DNA from: Bacteroides sp. 51
GTDB taxonomy: Bacteria; Bacteroidota; Bacteroidia; Bacteroidales; Bacteroidaceae
Assembly (NCBI RefSeq): GCF_010500965.1
Contig: NZ_QVMI01000021.1
Location: forward strand, 23,035 to 87,034
Direction: 5' to 3'
Length of the DNA stretch: 64,000 bases
Below the pieces are notes generated by a model. It did not search any database. It saw only the letters and a list, made by a program, of their open reading frames with translations, and had not been told where the DNA came from. This document shows, piece by piece, positions 18,601-26,040 of this stretch. The translations under genes were made by a program, and so were the position numbers. Each line of letters opens with the position of its first letter. Within the stretch, counting starts at the first letter, position 1.

Positions 18601-19195
18601 TTTGTACGGTCTTTCCGGCAGTAACCTGAACATCCTGAGTGTCATATCCGATAAAAGAGACTGTTAGGGTTGCCGTTTTTCCGTCTATAGTTATGGTGAA
18701 ATTTCCATCCACATCCGATATTGTACCCGTTTGAGTTCCCTTCACCAATACATTAACACCCGGCATCGATTCTCCATGTGTATCTACAATCGTACCTGTA
18801 ATATTCACTCTTTGTTGAGGGGCAACTGATGCTACAATGGGGGCTTCGGCCCTCTTAATAGCCACTACACCATTGTGAACAGTATATGTCAAACCTGTAT
18901 TTTCCAAACAATTATTCAACACTTCGGTTACTTCCTGATTATTGGCTCTTACATCTTTTACTTTAATGCCTTTTATATCATTTGTACTGTAAACAAAAGT
19001 AAAATCAGTTTGCTTCTGTAATTCCCAGATCACTTCATTTAGCGAGATATTCCTGAATGAAGCGGTAACTGTTTGAGCTAACAATTCATTATCTACCGCA
19101 CGTATTATTCCGGTAGACATGAAAAGAAAAATAAAGCATACAATGGGTATTCTTTTGCACCCGTGCTTTTGCGTTTTCTTTAAGTGTTCTTTCAT
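15665..19195 (-). CDS. SusC/RagA-family TonB-dependent transporter with N-terminal STN signalling domain (PUL 1)
   Basis: The outer-membrane importer for PUL 1. After a signal peptide (~1-35) it carries an STN secretin/TonB short domain (~45-100, LNEVIWELQKQTDFTFVYST), a carboxypeptidase-D-like regulatory domain (~128-212, ITGTIVDTHGESMPGVNV), a TonB box region (DEVVVVAYGQQ), a plug (~225-345, APGVQVQSTSGAP, SFRIRGASSI, DPLIVVDGVPY, TAIYGARGGNGVVLITTKK) and a ~800-residue barrel ending in a terminal Phe. The STN domain is known to contact FecR-type anti-sigma proteins when substrate binds, and the FecR gene starts the unit 15 bp upstream, so this transporter probably senses its own substrate. 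Length 1176 is normal for STN-bearing SusC. Confidence 0.97.
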   Translation of the reverse strand: MKEHLKKTQKHGCKRIPIVCFIFLFMSTGIIRAVDNELLAQTVTASFRNISLNEVIWELQKQTDFTFVYSTNDIKGIKVKDVRANNQEVTEVLNNCLENTGLTYTVHNGVVAIKRAEAPIVASVAPQQRVNITGTIVDTHGESMPGVNVLVKGTQTGTISDVDGNFTITIDGKTATLTVSFIGYDTQDVQVTAGKTVQIVMREDAVMVDEVVVVAYGQQKRSAFTGSASVISSDAIARRPVTNVMNAIEGSAPGVQVQSTSGAPDASPSFRIRGASSISAGRDPLIVVDGVPYESGLNNINPNDVESVTVLKDAASTAIYGARGGNGVVLITTKKATKQERISVTLDTKMAISKVRKSDLYDVISSPGEYYELQYDALYNYMQNVEGKNSYEANQAINDAWAKSPDYYGLGYLVYTIPNGEGLIGYNGKLNPNATLGRLVTGRDGQQYYQTPDDWADATYQTGIRQDYNLSIKGGTDKLNMLASMGYTKDEGITEASGYERFTGRLKGTFHANKWLRFSANLDMAKSATNSNTDYSNNSNNIFSNVNMVAPIYPLYIRDANGDILYDKNGKMYDYGNGDYNNGVDRPVRTGSNRIQEALIQTRKTESVKVGIQGAADFIITPELTATLNVAYDERDRRYKSTSQPFYGTSNPTGAVSVTAYKNESLNTQQILNYSKSFGSHNVKATILHEAYQYDYYYLYGNKSNMFNYYENQELAGAIIMNDVNSYTRRYESEGYGGRVLYDYNGIYSFDASYRRDASSHFHPDNRWGDFYSFGAAYLISKEDFFKVTWIDMLKVKFSYGQNGNDQIGYHRYIDTYNIENVMDEVGAPIRNIGNKNITWETRTAINTGIEFEMFKGRLRGDIEYYNNKTTDMLASVAVPYSLGYSSVYDNVGSVRNSGFEFEFSGDIIRKRDFRWTMYANASFNKAKVLKLSDTRTGETIYNVDGSAAAKGYSSGKYFYGEGLEYKTWYLKKFAGINENGLPMWYTRDSSTEEITTTTTYSSATELACGSSQPKMLGGFGGSFAWKSLELSFKFAYRLGGYAYDSGYASLMTRPTNRYAGYNFHKDVKDSWTPENPSTDNARWQYADLYFVSTSDRWLTKADYLNLQNISLSYIVPKKIVRRFGIEGLTASVGADDLFFWSKRKGFVPSRDFDGNLDVGYYPNTRRYLLNLKFDF

Positions 19196-19210
19196 ACAAT
19201 GATTTTTTAG

Positions 19211-20395
19211 TTAATTATTATGCTTGAAGGTTATATTCTTTCCATCGATCATGATATCAACCTTTTCGGTTTTCTCAAGTAACTCCAGGAACGGAGTGAT
19301 GTCTTTGTAACGGTTTACGTTACATCCAAAACGCAGGTTTTTTACACTTGGCTCACTATAAAACACCTGCATGTCATACCAGCGGGACAGCGTGTTCATG
19401 ATATCTTCCAACCGCTCATCGCGGAAGTATATCTTTCCATCTATCCATGAAGTATAAATCGAAGTATCTACCGTGCGTACATTCAGATTGTCTGTTCCGG
19501 GTTTTACGTACGCCTGTTCGGAGGGTTTAAGAATGCAACTGGACCCTGTTTCCATTTGCACTTTTACCGAACCATTGACCAACGTTGTCTGGCAATCTTC
19601 ACCCGCATAAGCAGAAATATTAAAAGCTGTCCCAAGTACTTCTACCTCCATATTTTTCATTTTGACGATGAAAGGAGTATTGTTTTTAGCTACTTCGAAA
19701 TATGCTTCACCGGTCAGTTCAACCACTCTCTTGTTTGCAAGGAAACGAACCGGGAAGGACAAAGAACTCATAGCATTCAGGTATACCTTGGTTCCATCGC
19801 TTAACGTCAGCGAATATTCACCGCCACGTGGAATCTCTACTTTATTGTAGATTTCTTTTTCGGATTTAACCTGAGCCTGGGTTTGCTGATAGTTCAAAGC
19901 GGTAGAGTCGACAGTGATGGCTGTTCCATCCTTCTCTGTCATTGTTTTCCCGGATGTGGTTTTCAAATCTACCACTTCACCGCTGTCAAGTGTCAGTACT
20001 GCCCTTTTCTCGCCGGGAAGAATCTGAACGGTTTGCTTTTGCATCTGCTCGGCCACGGTTTCTTCAAAAGGAGTGAATGTAGTCATTAGTAATACACCGA
20101 CAGCTAGTGGTAGTAATAAGACAGCAGCATACCGGCTGAGTTTTATTACAAGGCTACGGCGCTTCAGGAAGCGCATTCGTCGGTTTAAGTGCTCCCAGCC
20201 CACTTGTTTGTCGAACCTCTTGCTTTCTTCATAGTGACGGGCAAAATTTTCCGTATCGCATATCCGCTTGAACAATTCTTCGTTTTCAGGAGAGGCATCT
20301 CTCCACTGCTGCAATTCAATCTGTTCTTCGGGGGTAATCGTGTTGGATAAGAAATGAGCGATCAACTCTGCTATATGAAATTGTTTTTTTGCCAT
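19211..20395 (-). CDS. FecR-family anti-sigma factor (DUF4974 C-terminus)
   Basis: This single-pass inner-membrane protein holds the ECF sigma factor until SusC signals. It has a cytoplasmic N-terminus (~1-80, AELIAHFLSNTITPEEQIEL), one transmembrane helix (~90-106, YAAVLLLPLAVGVLLMTTF), a periplasmic FecR domain (~185-285, VEIPRGGEYSLTLSDGTKV, AMSSLSFPVRFLANKRVVEL) and a DUF4974 domain (~320-392, FRDERLEDIMNTLSRWYDMQ), which contacts the STN domain of the transporter. Length 394 is standard. It lies between the sigma gene (403 bp upstream, with a strong inverted repeat in the gap) and susC (15 bp downstream). Confidence 0.96.
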   Translation of the reverse strand: MAKKQFHIAELIAHFLSNTITPEEQIELQQWRDASPENEELFKRICDTENFARHYEESKRFDKQVGWEHLNRRMRFLKRRSLVIKLSRYAAVLLLPLAVGVLLMTTFTPFEETVAEQMQKQTVQILPGEKRAVLTLDSGEVVDLKTTSGKTMTEKDGTAITVDSTALNYQQTQAQVKSEKEIYNKVEIPRGGEYSLTLSDGTKVYLNAMSSLSFPVRFLANKRVVELTGEAYFEVAKNNTPFIVKMKNMEVEVLGTAFNISAYAGEDCQTTLVNGSVKVQMETGSSCILKPSEQAYVKPGTDNLNVRTVDTSIYTSWIDGKIYFRDERLEDIMNTLSRWYDMQVFYSEPSVKNLRFGCNVNRYKDITPFLELLEKTEKVDIMIDGKNITFKHNN

Positions 20396-20528
20396 AGTAT
20401 TACGGATTAACGTGGGTGTTTAATACAAATTTTAAGCTCCCTTATATTATGATAACAGGCGAGTCGAAAAACAGGGTGAATGGAAAATGATTTTTTTTCA
20501 AAAAAAGTAATTTTATCTATGAGGATAC

Positions 20529-20572
20529 TACTCTGGCAATGCTACCATAGTACCCTGGCAATATTACCATAG
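20529..20572. repeat. Two-copy 22-bp direct repeat upstream of fecR
   Basis: CTGGCAAT-N2-TACCATAGTA occurs at 20533 and again at 20555, exactly 22 bp later; a third, decayed unit may follow at 20573. It lies in the untranslated gap between the sigma and fecR genes. Confidence 0.7.
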
Positions 20573-20657
20573 TATGGTATTTAAATATCTCTTAGAGATA
20601 ATTGCTTTAGGTTGCCTACATGCGTGCATTTCTTAAACACTCATAGAGTTTTTCCGG

Positions 20658-20744
20658 AAAGAAAGTATCACATCTGACACACCCCATTGGAACTCCCTAT
20701 CCATGGGTGTTCCAATGGGGTGTGTCAGATGTGATACTTTCTTT
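20658..20744. repeat. Perfect 36-bp inverted repeat with 15-nt loop
   Basis: Arms 20658-20693 and 20709-20744 are exact reverse complements. Transcripts of either strand would form a 36-bp hairpin. It sits between the ECF sigma gene (stop at 20799) and fecR (start at 20395), so it could terminate the sigma transcript or serve as a processing site. On the minus strand no clean T-tract follows directly (TTTCCGGAAAAACTC), so simple termination is uncertain. Confidence 0.9.
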
Positions 20745-20798
20745 GATATAAAAACACTTGTATGCAGATGGCTGAATCAGGTGTTCCCGGGGAAGAAA

Positions 20799-21344
20799 TT
20801 AAATAAAAAACAGAAGATAATAATATTCCTTAAGAATAACACGCAGTTTACGGTAAGCGATTTTCTTCAATGAACGAACGGTTTCGGTAGATACATTCAA
20901 TTGCTCAGCAATTTCGCCATTCGGCATTCCTTCAAGGGCCAAAGACATGATTGCTTTCATCTGTTTGGGCAACTGATCAATCGCACCGGTCAACATGCGA
21001 TAGGTTTCTTCCTCGATCACGTAATCATGAAAAAAGCTATCCTTAAACTTAGCAGTTACTTTTTCGGCATATTCGCTCACAACCTTAGAGTGTTCAAGCA
21101 CATTCAGGCATTTATTACGAACGGTGGTATAGAGAAAAGATTTAACCTGATGGAGAAAAAAGAAGTCGGAACGAATCTGCCAAAGTTTGATGAAGCTCTC
21201 CTGAACAATATCAGCAGCTATCGGCTCATCCTCTACATATTTATTAGCAAATACACACAAAGGAATATAAAAGCCATCAAACAGATGTCGAAACTCATCG
21301 TCATTATTCAGATTAACACTTACGTTAGTGTCATTTGTCTCCAC
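20799..21344 (-). CDS. ECF RNA polymerase sigma factor (RpoE-like) of PUL 1
   Basis: A group 4 sigma factor of 181 residues. Region 2 spans ~20-90 (HLFDGFYIPLCVFANKYVED, ADIVQESFIKLWQIRSDF) and region 4 spans ~120-175 (LPKQMKAIMSLALEGMPNGE, LNVSTETVRSLKKIAYRKLR, the helix-turn-helix that reads the -35). The start is a GTG at 21344 (ETNDTNVSVN follows); an in-frame TAA lies just upstream, so no longer form exists, and the nearby ATG is out of frame. It is held by the FecR protein encoded downstream and should drive susC expression when the substrate is present. A -7 box lies 29 bp upstream. Confidence 0.94.
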   Translation of the reverse strand: METNDTNVSVNLNNDDEFRHLFDGFYIPLCVFANKYVEDEPIAADIVQESFIKLWQIRSDFFFLHQVKSFLYTTVRNKCLNVLEHSKVVSEYAEKVTAKFKDSFFHDYVIEEETYRMLTGAIDQLPKQMKAIMSLALEGMPNGEIAEQLNVSTETVRSLKKIAYRKLRVILKEYYYLLFFI

Positions 21345-21373
21345 AGATTCTTAATCTAGTATTGGTTTATACA

Positions 21374-21402
21374 CAAAGATAGAAAAGATGCAAGAATTAC
21401 AA
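21374..21402 (-). promoter_or_regulatory. Putative housekeeping promoter of the ECF sigma gene
   Basis: On the minus strand TTG (21400-21402), 18 nt, then TATCTTTG (21374-21381), matching the Bacteroidales TTG / TAnnTTTG pattern, 29 bp before the GTG start. This suggests constitutive low-level sigma expression. Confidence 0.6.
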
Positions 21403-21469
21403 TGAAACAAGCGATATTATTGAAAGAAAAAAGGAACTTAAGACCTTTTCTACGACAGGGCCTTTAGTT

Positions 21470-22231
21470 TTATTCAACCTCCTGATCGTCATTCCGGACC
21501 ATCCCCCTATACCTGTCGGGCAAGGCGCTCTCAACAGCAGCATAAGCCTCCTGCATCGTTGCTTTTATATTATCTGCACCTTGTCCTTTAGGAGGAATCG
21601 GATCATGAATAGTCAGAATCATACGATGGCGGTGAATCCACTTACCTGTACGTGGCAGGATTTCAAAAGAGCCATCAATCGTAACAGGAACAACAGCCAG
21701 CTGAAGGTCATCTGCCAATTGGAAAGCCCCCTTCTTAAAATACCCCATATGACCGGTAAAAGTACGGGCGCCTTCGGGAAACACAACCAGCGAAATCCCA
21801 TCTTTCAGCGAGGACTTAGCCTGGCGAATGGTAGCAATTATTTTCTTTGGCCCCGAACGGTCAACAAATATATGGCCGGCACTCTCACACGCTTTACCAA
21901 CAAATGGAATTTTACGGAGACTCTTCTTCATCATCCACTTGAAATTACGACCCAAAAAGCCATAAATAAGGAAAATGTCAAAAGCACCCTGATGGTTGGG
22001 GACAAAAACATACGATGTTCTCTTCTGGACCTTTTCGCGTCCGCGAACCTTTACCGGAATTAAAAGAAATAAGCAAATGAGTTGCGACCAAATCTTACCC
22101 GGATAATACCCCCAGATATGAGCACCTCCCAATAAAGAACCGACAATCGTAGTCAATGCTGTAAGAATGGTTAACACCAATAGAATAGGGAGTGCAATGC
22201 AAATCTGATAGATATAATATAAAATTCTCAT
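21470..22231 (-). CDS. plsC: 1-acyl-sn-glycerol-3-phosphate acyltransferase
   Basis: This membrane enzyme adds the second acyl chain to lysophosphatidic acid in phospholipid synthesis. It has N-terminal hydrophobic helices (residues 1-~60), the catalytic NHQGAFD motif at 79-85 (the NHxxxxD form, His80 and Asp85), a second block KSLRKIPFVGKACESAGHIF, and FPEGART at 151-157, which binds the glycerol phosphate. The 253-residue length is normal. It stands between two unrelated loci and is likely monocistronic. Specificity for acyl-ACP or acyl-CoA cannot be told from sequence. Confidence 0.92.
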   Translation of the reverse strand: MRILYYIYQICIALPILLVLTILTALTTIVGSLLGGAHIWGYYPGKIWSQLICLFLLIPVKVRGREKVQKRTSYVFVPNHQGAFDIFLIYGFLGRNFKWMMKKSLRKIPFVGKACESAGHIFVDRSGPKKIIATIRQAKSSLKDGISLVVFPEGARTFTGHMGYFKKGAFQLADDLQLAVVPVTIDGSFEILPRTGKWIHRHRMILTIHDPIPPKGQGADNIKATMQEAYAAVESALPDRYRGMVRNDDQEVE

Positions 22232-22300
22232 ATAGCTTAATTTTCTATATGCAAATGTAAGCTATTGAATTGAAATTTAAAAATTGATTATATATTAATC

Positions 22301-23164
22301 TCATTTTGCATTTCCTCTGACTTTAAAATTCAAAGGAGCTTCCGGAACATTGCAGTAGATTGTAATATCACGATTGAAAAATTCAGGACGTTCGGCTTTA
22401 TAGCGGATATACAAGTCCCACTTCTTGCCAGGCATAACCGGTTCACGGCTGTACTCTACATATATACAACTGCATGACGTGATCACGTCTTCAACAACCA
22501 AAGGCTTATCGCCTGTATTTCTTAAGGATACTGTTATGTGGTGAGGATGTTGCCAGTCAAAATCACCCATTTCAAAAATATCACTTTCATAACTTATTTC
22601 AGTTATAATTTCCTCCGACTTATTAAGTATACCACCCCCTCTTATTATTTTTGAGTATTCCTTCTCTACCAAAACATCAAGAGCTGGGTTTCCAATGGCA
22701 AGCACCTGCCTGTTAACATCTAATAGAAACGAACGAAAGTCTGTTTCCTCGGGAAATTTATTTAAAGCCTGCAACCTACCCTCCAAATCATAACAAATAG
22801 GATGAGTAAACTTCTCTTTATGGAAGATATAACGCATCTCATCTATATCAATAGGATTAAGAAAGAACATAAAGGAAACCTTTCCTCTGGTCAAAGAATC
22901 GGATTTGGCGATCAATCTTTTCCAACTGGATATATTTCTTCTTAAATTAACACAGCCTATGGAGTCAGCATATGTTACAACTAAAAAGTCTGCATAAGGA
23001 ACCTTATAATCTAAAGTGTCTTCGCCCGAAACACATAAGATATTAGCAGGAAATGCTATTTCTTTTCCACACCACTCACTTACAAGGCGTTCCTTTTTTT
23101 GTTGATCGGACTCTTTGCATGCACAAAGAATCAATAATAGAAACAGATAATATAAAACTTTCAT
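22301..23164 (-). CDS. DUF1573-domain lipoprotein with thioredoxin-like N-terminal half
   Basis: The protein has a lipobox (LCACK, Cys15), a middle part resembling the peroxiredoxin/thioredoxin-like half of Bacteroidetes lipoproteins (ADFLVVTYADSIGCVNL, HPICYDLEGRLQALNKF, FLLDVNRQVLAIGNPAL) and a C-terminal DUF1573 immunoglobulin-like domain (~195-285, ITVSLRNTGDKPLVVEDVIT, then TSCSCIYVEYSREPVMPG). The usual active-site CxxC is absent; one Cys remains in DSIGCVNL. It therefore probably binds or anchors rather than acts as an oxidoreductase. It is the last gene of a minus-strand run that begins with the TPR/HTH regulator and a DUF3244 protein. Function unknown. Confidence 0.75.
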   Translation of the reverse strand: MKVLYYLFLLLILCACKESDQQKKERLVSEWCGKEIAFPANILCVSGEDTLDYKVPYADFLVVTYADSIGCVNLRRNISSWKRLIAKSDSLTRGKVSFMFFLNPIDIDEMRYIFHKEKFTHPICYDLEGRLQALNKFPEETDFRSFLLDVNRQVLAIGNPALDVLVEKEYSKIIRGGGILNKSEEIITEISYESDIFEMGDFDWQHPHHITVSLRNTGDKPLVVEDVITSCSCIYVEYSREPVMPGKKWDLYIRYKAERPEFFNRDITIYCNVPEAPLNFKVRGNAK

Positions 23165-23242
23165 TTCATAGTTAGCCTAAACAGGCATTTTTTAGATAGA
23201 AGACTAATAGATAATAGGATAAAATTAGATTGTTCCGGATTG

Positions 23243-23285
23243 GTTTAGCAAACTCACTCTCACTAAGAGAGTGAGTTGCTAAACT
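23243..23285 (-). terminator. Long hairpin upstream of the DUF1573 gene
   Basis: GTTTAGCAA-ACTCACTCTC pairs with GAGAGTGAGT-TGCTAAAC around a 5-nt loop, about 18 bp with one bulged A. It likely ends transcription coming from the DUF3244 side. Confidence 0.65.
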
Positions 23286-23431
23286 GTGAACAACCCAACC
23301 ATGTTAATTCACCTTTGTTAGCACCTAGAAAACAAAATCCTACTAAGTAGAAGTTCTTAGGAATTTCACCGTCATTACCACAGAATCCACTATCAAATCG
23401 TTTTGTACAATTGTCAGAAATAACCAAACTA

Positions 23432-23462
23432 CTGTAACCGTATTCCCTCACTACGGTTACAG
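23432..23462 (-). terminator. Hairpin after the DUF3244 gene
   Basis: CTGTAACCGTA (23432-23442) pairs with TACGGTTACAG (23452-23462), an 11-bp perfect stem about 50 bp past the DUF3244 stop. No T-tract is evident on the minus strand. Confidence 0.55.
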
Positions 23463-23511
23463 AGTTATTAGTTTTACTGTTAATTAATTAACTATAGCAG
23501 TATAGATTTAC

Positions 23512-23886
23512 TTATTCTACACTGAACTCTCCATAGACACAACCACCACCAGTTGCAGTCTGAGTTAATTTCAATAAATAAGTTCCAGACTCTAAATCGC
23601 CTGTATAAACCGAGAACTGAGTTGCACCTGTTACATTTAATGTAGTTGTGTATACAACATCACTTCCTTCATTTACAGTAATCTTAAGATTTCCTACTGC
23701 GCGATTGAAAGTTAGAACAACTGCATTATCTGTTTGTATTGCTGTTACAGCAGGTGGAACTACGGAGCGAGGAATTAAAGATTCATCAAATTCCCCATTA
23801 AGTTCTACAGCTTTACTATTTACTTTAGAGTTTACAGCAGCAAATAAACAAATTAGTGATAAAAATAAAAATGATTTTAATTTCAT
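23512..23886 (-). CDS. DUF3244-domain small secreted protein
   Basis: A 124-residue exported protein: signal peptide to about residue 24 (FLFLSLICLFAAVNSKVNSK), then a beta-rich domain with VVLTFNRAVGNLKITVNEGS, VVYTTTLNVTGATQFSVYTG and GTYLLKLTQTATGGGCVYGE. This fits DUF3244, small immunoglobulin-like secreted proteins often found beside TPR-HTH regulators in Bacteroidetes. It lies downstream of such a regulator (gap 177 bp). A single Cys near the C-terminus is unpaired. No function is known; regulation by the upstream protein is inferred from repeated co-occurrence in the phylum. Confidence 0.7.
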   Translation of the reverse strand: MKLKSFLFLSLICLFAAVNSKVNSKAVELNGEFDESLIPRSVVPPAVTAIQTDNAVVLTFNRAVGNLKITVNEGSDVVYTTTLNVTGATQFSVYTGDLESGTYLLKLTQTATGGGCVYGEFSVE

Positions 23887-24063
23887 AATTTTTTAGTGAT
23901 TATTTCTCTAATTATTATTTCCCAAAAGTACGGGTTATCTATAAATAAACAAAGAATCAGGGTGGGACAAATTCAATCAAAAATTAATTCATTATCACAC
24001 TGGTTATCAACAAATTAAAAACAAAGTTACATCCAAACCGTGGACATGAAATATTTTTTTTAA

Positions 24064-25794
24064 TTAAAATCTCACCAAAAACTCTTCTAAAGTTTCATCG
24101 GCGGGAACACCTAAAGCAGACTTTAGTCTTGTTTTACTTTTACGAACAGATTCTAACGTTGCATTTGATACATTACATAAATCCTGATTTGTAAACTGCA
24201 ACTTCAACAAGCAACACAATTCTATTTCATGTTTTGTTAATCCCGGAAACTTCTCAATAAGACGATCTATATAACCATTATATAGAAAGTTGAATAACTT
24301 CACTAATTGATCAATATCATGATCAGATAACTTTCTATTCAAAGTTCCATTCTTTATAGACAATAAAGTACGAAGTGCAACAGTGTATGCGCCTGATTCT
24401 GTTTCTGATTCTTCCAACACAACTTTATCATGCCCTAAAACAAGCAACCGTTCTGTTAAATCCCGATTTTGATTGGTTAACAAGGTTATCTTTCCGATAA
24501 GTTCTCCCATCTCGTTTTGGCGATCTGCTTTTGATTCAGTATAACCAGATAACTCTATTTTATAGTCTTCTATTTCCTTGTGATTCTGACTAATCGTTCG
24601 TTCGATATCTTCAATTCGCTTTTTATTGTGATAATTGCGATAATAATAGTATATCGCTATAATTAAAACTATAAGTATAAATATAACCCCAAGTAATGAA
24701 ATAGAGTTCCTATTATTACGAATTTGCAGGTTTTCATTTTTTAATTTCTCATTATCATATTTCTTCTGTAATTCTAATGCATAGCTCCAATTCTTCCGAT
24801 CCATCAATAAACTTCTTATAGAATCACATTTCTCAAAATAGTTTATAACATTCTCATAATCCCCTTTCTGAAGACTTATTTTATAAAGATAACTATAGGC
24901 ATTTGAATGGTTCTCTGGTTTAGGGCTAATCAAAGATTTATTTAAAAATTCCTCAGCCTTATCATATTTCCCCATTTGAAAATACAAAATACCCAAAGAT
25001 AAATACCTTGTATATATCTCCCCAATCTCCAGTTTATCTATAGACGTAAGCATTAAAGATTCTGCTTTTTCATAGTTACCTGTTTTTCGACTGATTATAC
25101 CGAGATCATGAAGTATAAAAGACTCAGACTTCAATTCTTTATCGCTAGCTATTTTCAAAGCAGAAGTATAATAATAAAATGCACTATCAACTTCATTCTT
25201 TAAGAAATATGTCCACCCAATACCACGCATGGCAATAGTAATCGAAAGTGTATCATTAATCCAATCATAATACTCTAACGATTCTTTATAATTTAACAGA
25301 GCTTCATTATATATGTGTCTATGCCTATTAACACTACCAATTAAATATGCCAGTGATCCTAATAATTTATATTCTTTACTATTATCCAACATCCTCTTTG
25401 ATTTCAAAAACACATCTAATGATTCTTCATACTTCCTTGAATCATACAAATAGCGCCCATAATAGAAGTACGCCTTACCTTTAGACACATTGTCACTTGA
25501 GTTCTCATAATACCGAATAGCCAACTGTATTAAAGAGTCCGACTCCAAAGGCTTATAGTTTTTGTCTAATGCCTGTGTCATCAGTAATCCATAGTCTGCT
25601 TGATTTTTACCTTGTAATTCCTGTGGATTTGGAATACGTTGCAAGATTGATAAAGCACTATCCGGTTGTGCTTCCATACATTGTTCTGCTTTTTGCAAAA
25701 ATTCTGTAATTTGATCAACCTTCTTCGCACACGAAAGCAATGCCAAAAAGAAAAAGAGGCATACTATAGTAGTACATACTTGTTTCGTCTTCAT
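24064..25794 (-). CDS. Membrane-bound TPR sensor-regulator with C-terminal LuxR-like HTH
   Basis: The protein has a signal/lipobox region (FLALLSCAKK, Cys22), about seven tetratricopeptide repeats in the periplasmic part (~40-330; DYGLLMTQALDKNYKPLESD, GKAYFYYGRYLYDSRKYEES, LGILYFQMGKYDKAEEFLNK), one transmembrane helix (~366-384, LLGVIFILIVLIIAIYYYY), a coiled coil (~388-450) and a C-terminal DNA-binding segment (~520-575, LTKHEIELCCLLKLQFTNQD, LCNVSNATLESVRKSKTRLK). It should therefore sense something in the periplasm and act directly on DNA while membrane-tethered. Downstream genes (DUF3244, DUF1573) are likely targets. A lipobox plus an internal transmembrane helix is unusual; the Cys may be incidental. 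AT content is above that of the flanking genes. Confidence 0.82.
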   Translation of the reverse strand: MKTKQVCTTIVCLFFFLALLSCAKKVDQITEFLQKAEQCMEAQPDSALSILQRIPNPQELQGKNQADYGLLMTQALDKNYKPLESDSLIQLAIRYYENSSDNVSKGKAYFYYGRYLYDSRKYEESLDVFLKSKRMLDNSKEYKLLGSLAYLIGSVNRHRHIYNEALLNYKESLEYYDWINDTLSITIAMRGIGWTYFLKNEVDSAFYYYTSALKIASDKELKSESFILHDLGIISRKTGNYEKAESLMLTSIDKLEIGEIYTRYLSLGILYFQMGKYDKAEEFLNKSLISPKPENHSNAYSYLYKISLQKGDYENVINYFEKCDSIRSLLMDRKNWSYALELQKKYDNEKLKNENLQIRNNRNSISLLGVIFILIVLIIAIYYYYRNYHNKKRIEDIERTISQNHKEIEDYKIELSGYTESKADRQNEMGELIGKITLLTNQNRDLTERLLVLGHDKVVLEESETESGAYTVALRTLLSIKNGTLNRKLSDHDIDQLVKLFNFLYNGYIDRLIEKFPGLTKHEIELCCLLKLQFTNQDLCNVSNATLESVRKSKTRLKSALGVPADETLEEFLVRF

Positions 25795-25906
25795 TTAGAT
25801 GGTATTTTAATTATCTGAAAAACCAATCTATTATTAAATAAAATAAGATATTGGACGGATCTGGGACAAAAATACCAAAAAACATATTCATATAAGATTT
25901 TCTGCG

Positions 25907-25942
25907 TGTGTAAAAAACAACAAATATGCGGTTTTTTACACA
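25907..25942. promoter_or_regulatory. 12-bp inverted repeat, possible operator
   Basis: TGTGTAAAAAAC (25907-25918) and GTTTTTTACACA (25931-25942) are perfect reverse complements 12 nt apart, 113 bp upstream of the TPR/HTH regulator start. It could be a binding site, or part of the transcription end of the DUF4369 gene. Confidence 0.4.
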
Positions 25943-25948
25943 TAAGAA

Positions 25949-25972
25949 AAGTTGTATTTCTCAATACAACTT
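25949..25972 (-). terminator. Rho-independent terminator of the DUF4369 gene
   Basis: AAGTTGTATT and AATACAACTT form a perfect 10-bp stem with a 4-nt loop, followed on the minus strand by TTCTT, 68 bp past the stop. Confidence 0.75.
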
Positions 25973-26040
25973 AAAAAGGAGAATATAAGTAGCTGATTTT
26001 TAACCTAAAACAAGGCGAAAGTTCAATCCTACCGTTGTAA

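Noticed and set aside
20658-20744. Invertible promoter flanked by inverted repeats
   Set aside because: Only 15 nt lie between the arms, too short to hold a promoter, and no invertase gene is in the window.
23263-23451. 62-residue minus-strand open frame between the DUF3244 and DUF1573 genes
   Set aside because: It starts at GTG inside a hairpin, ends inside another hairpin, has no signal peptide and no family pattern. It could be a remnant of a small secreted peptide, but I cannot support it as a gene.
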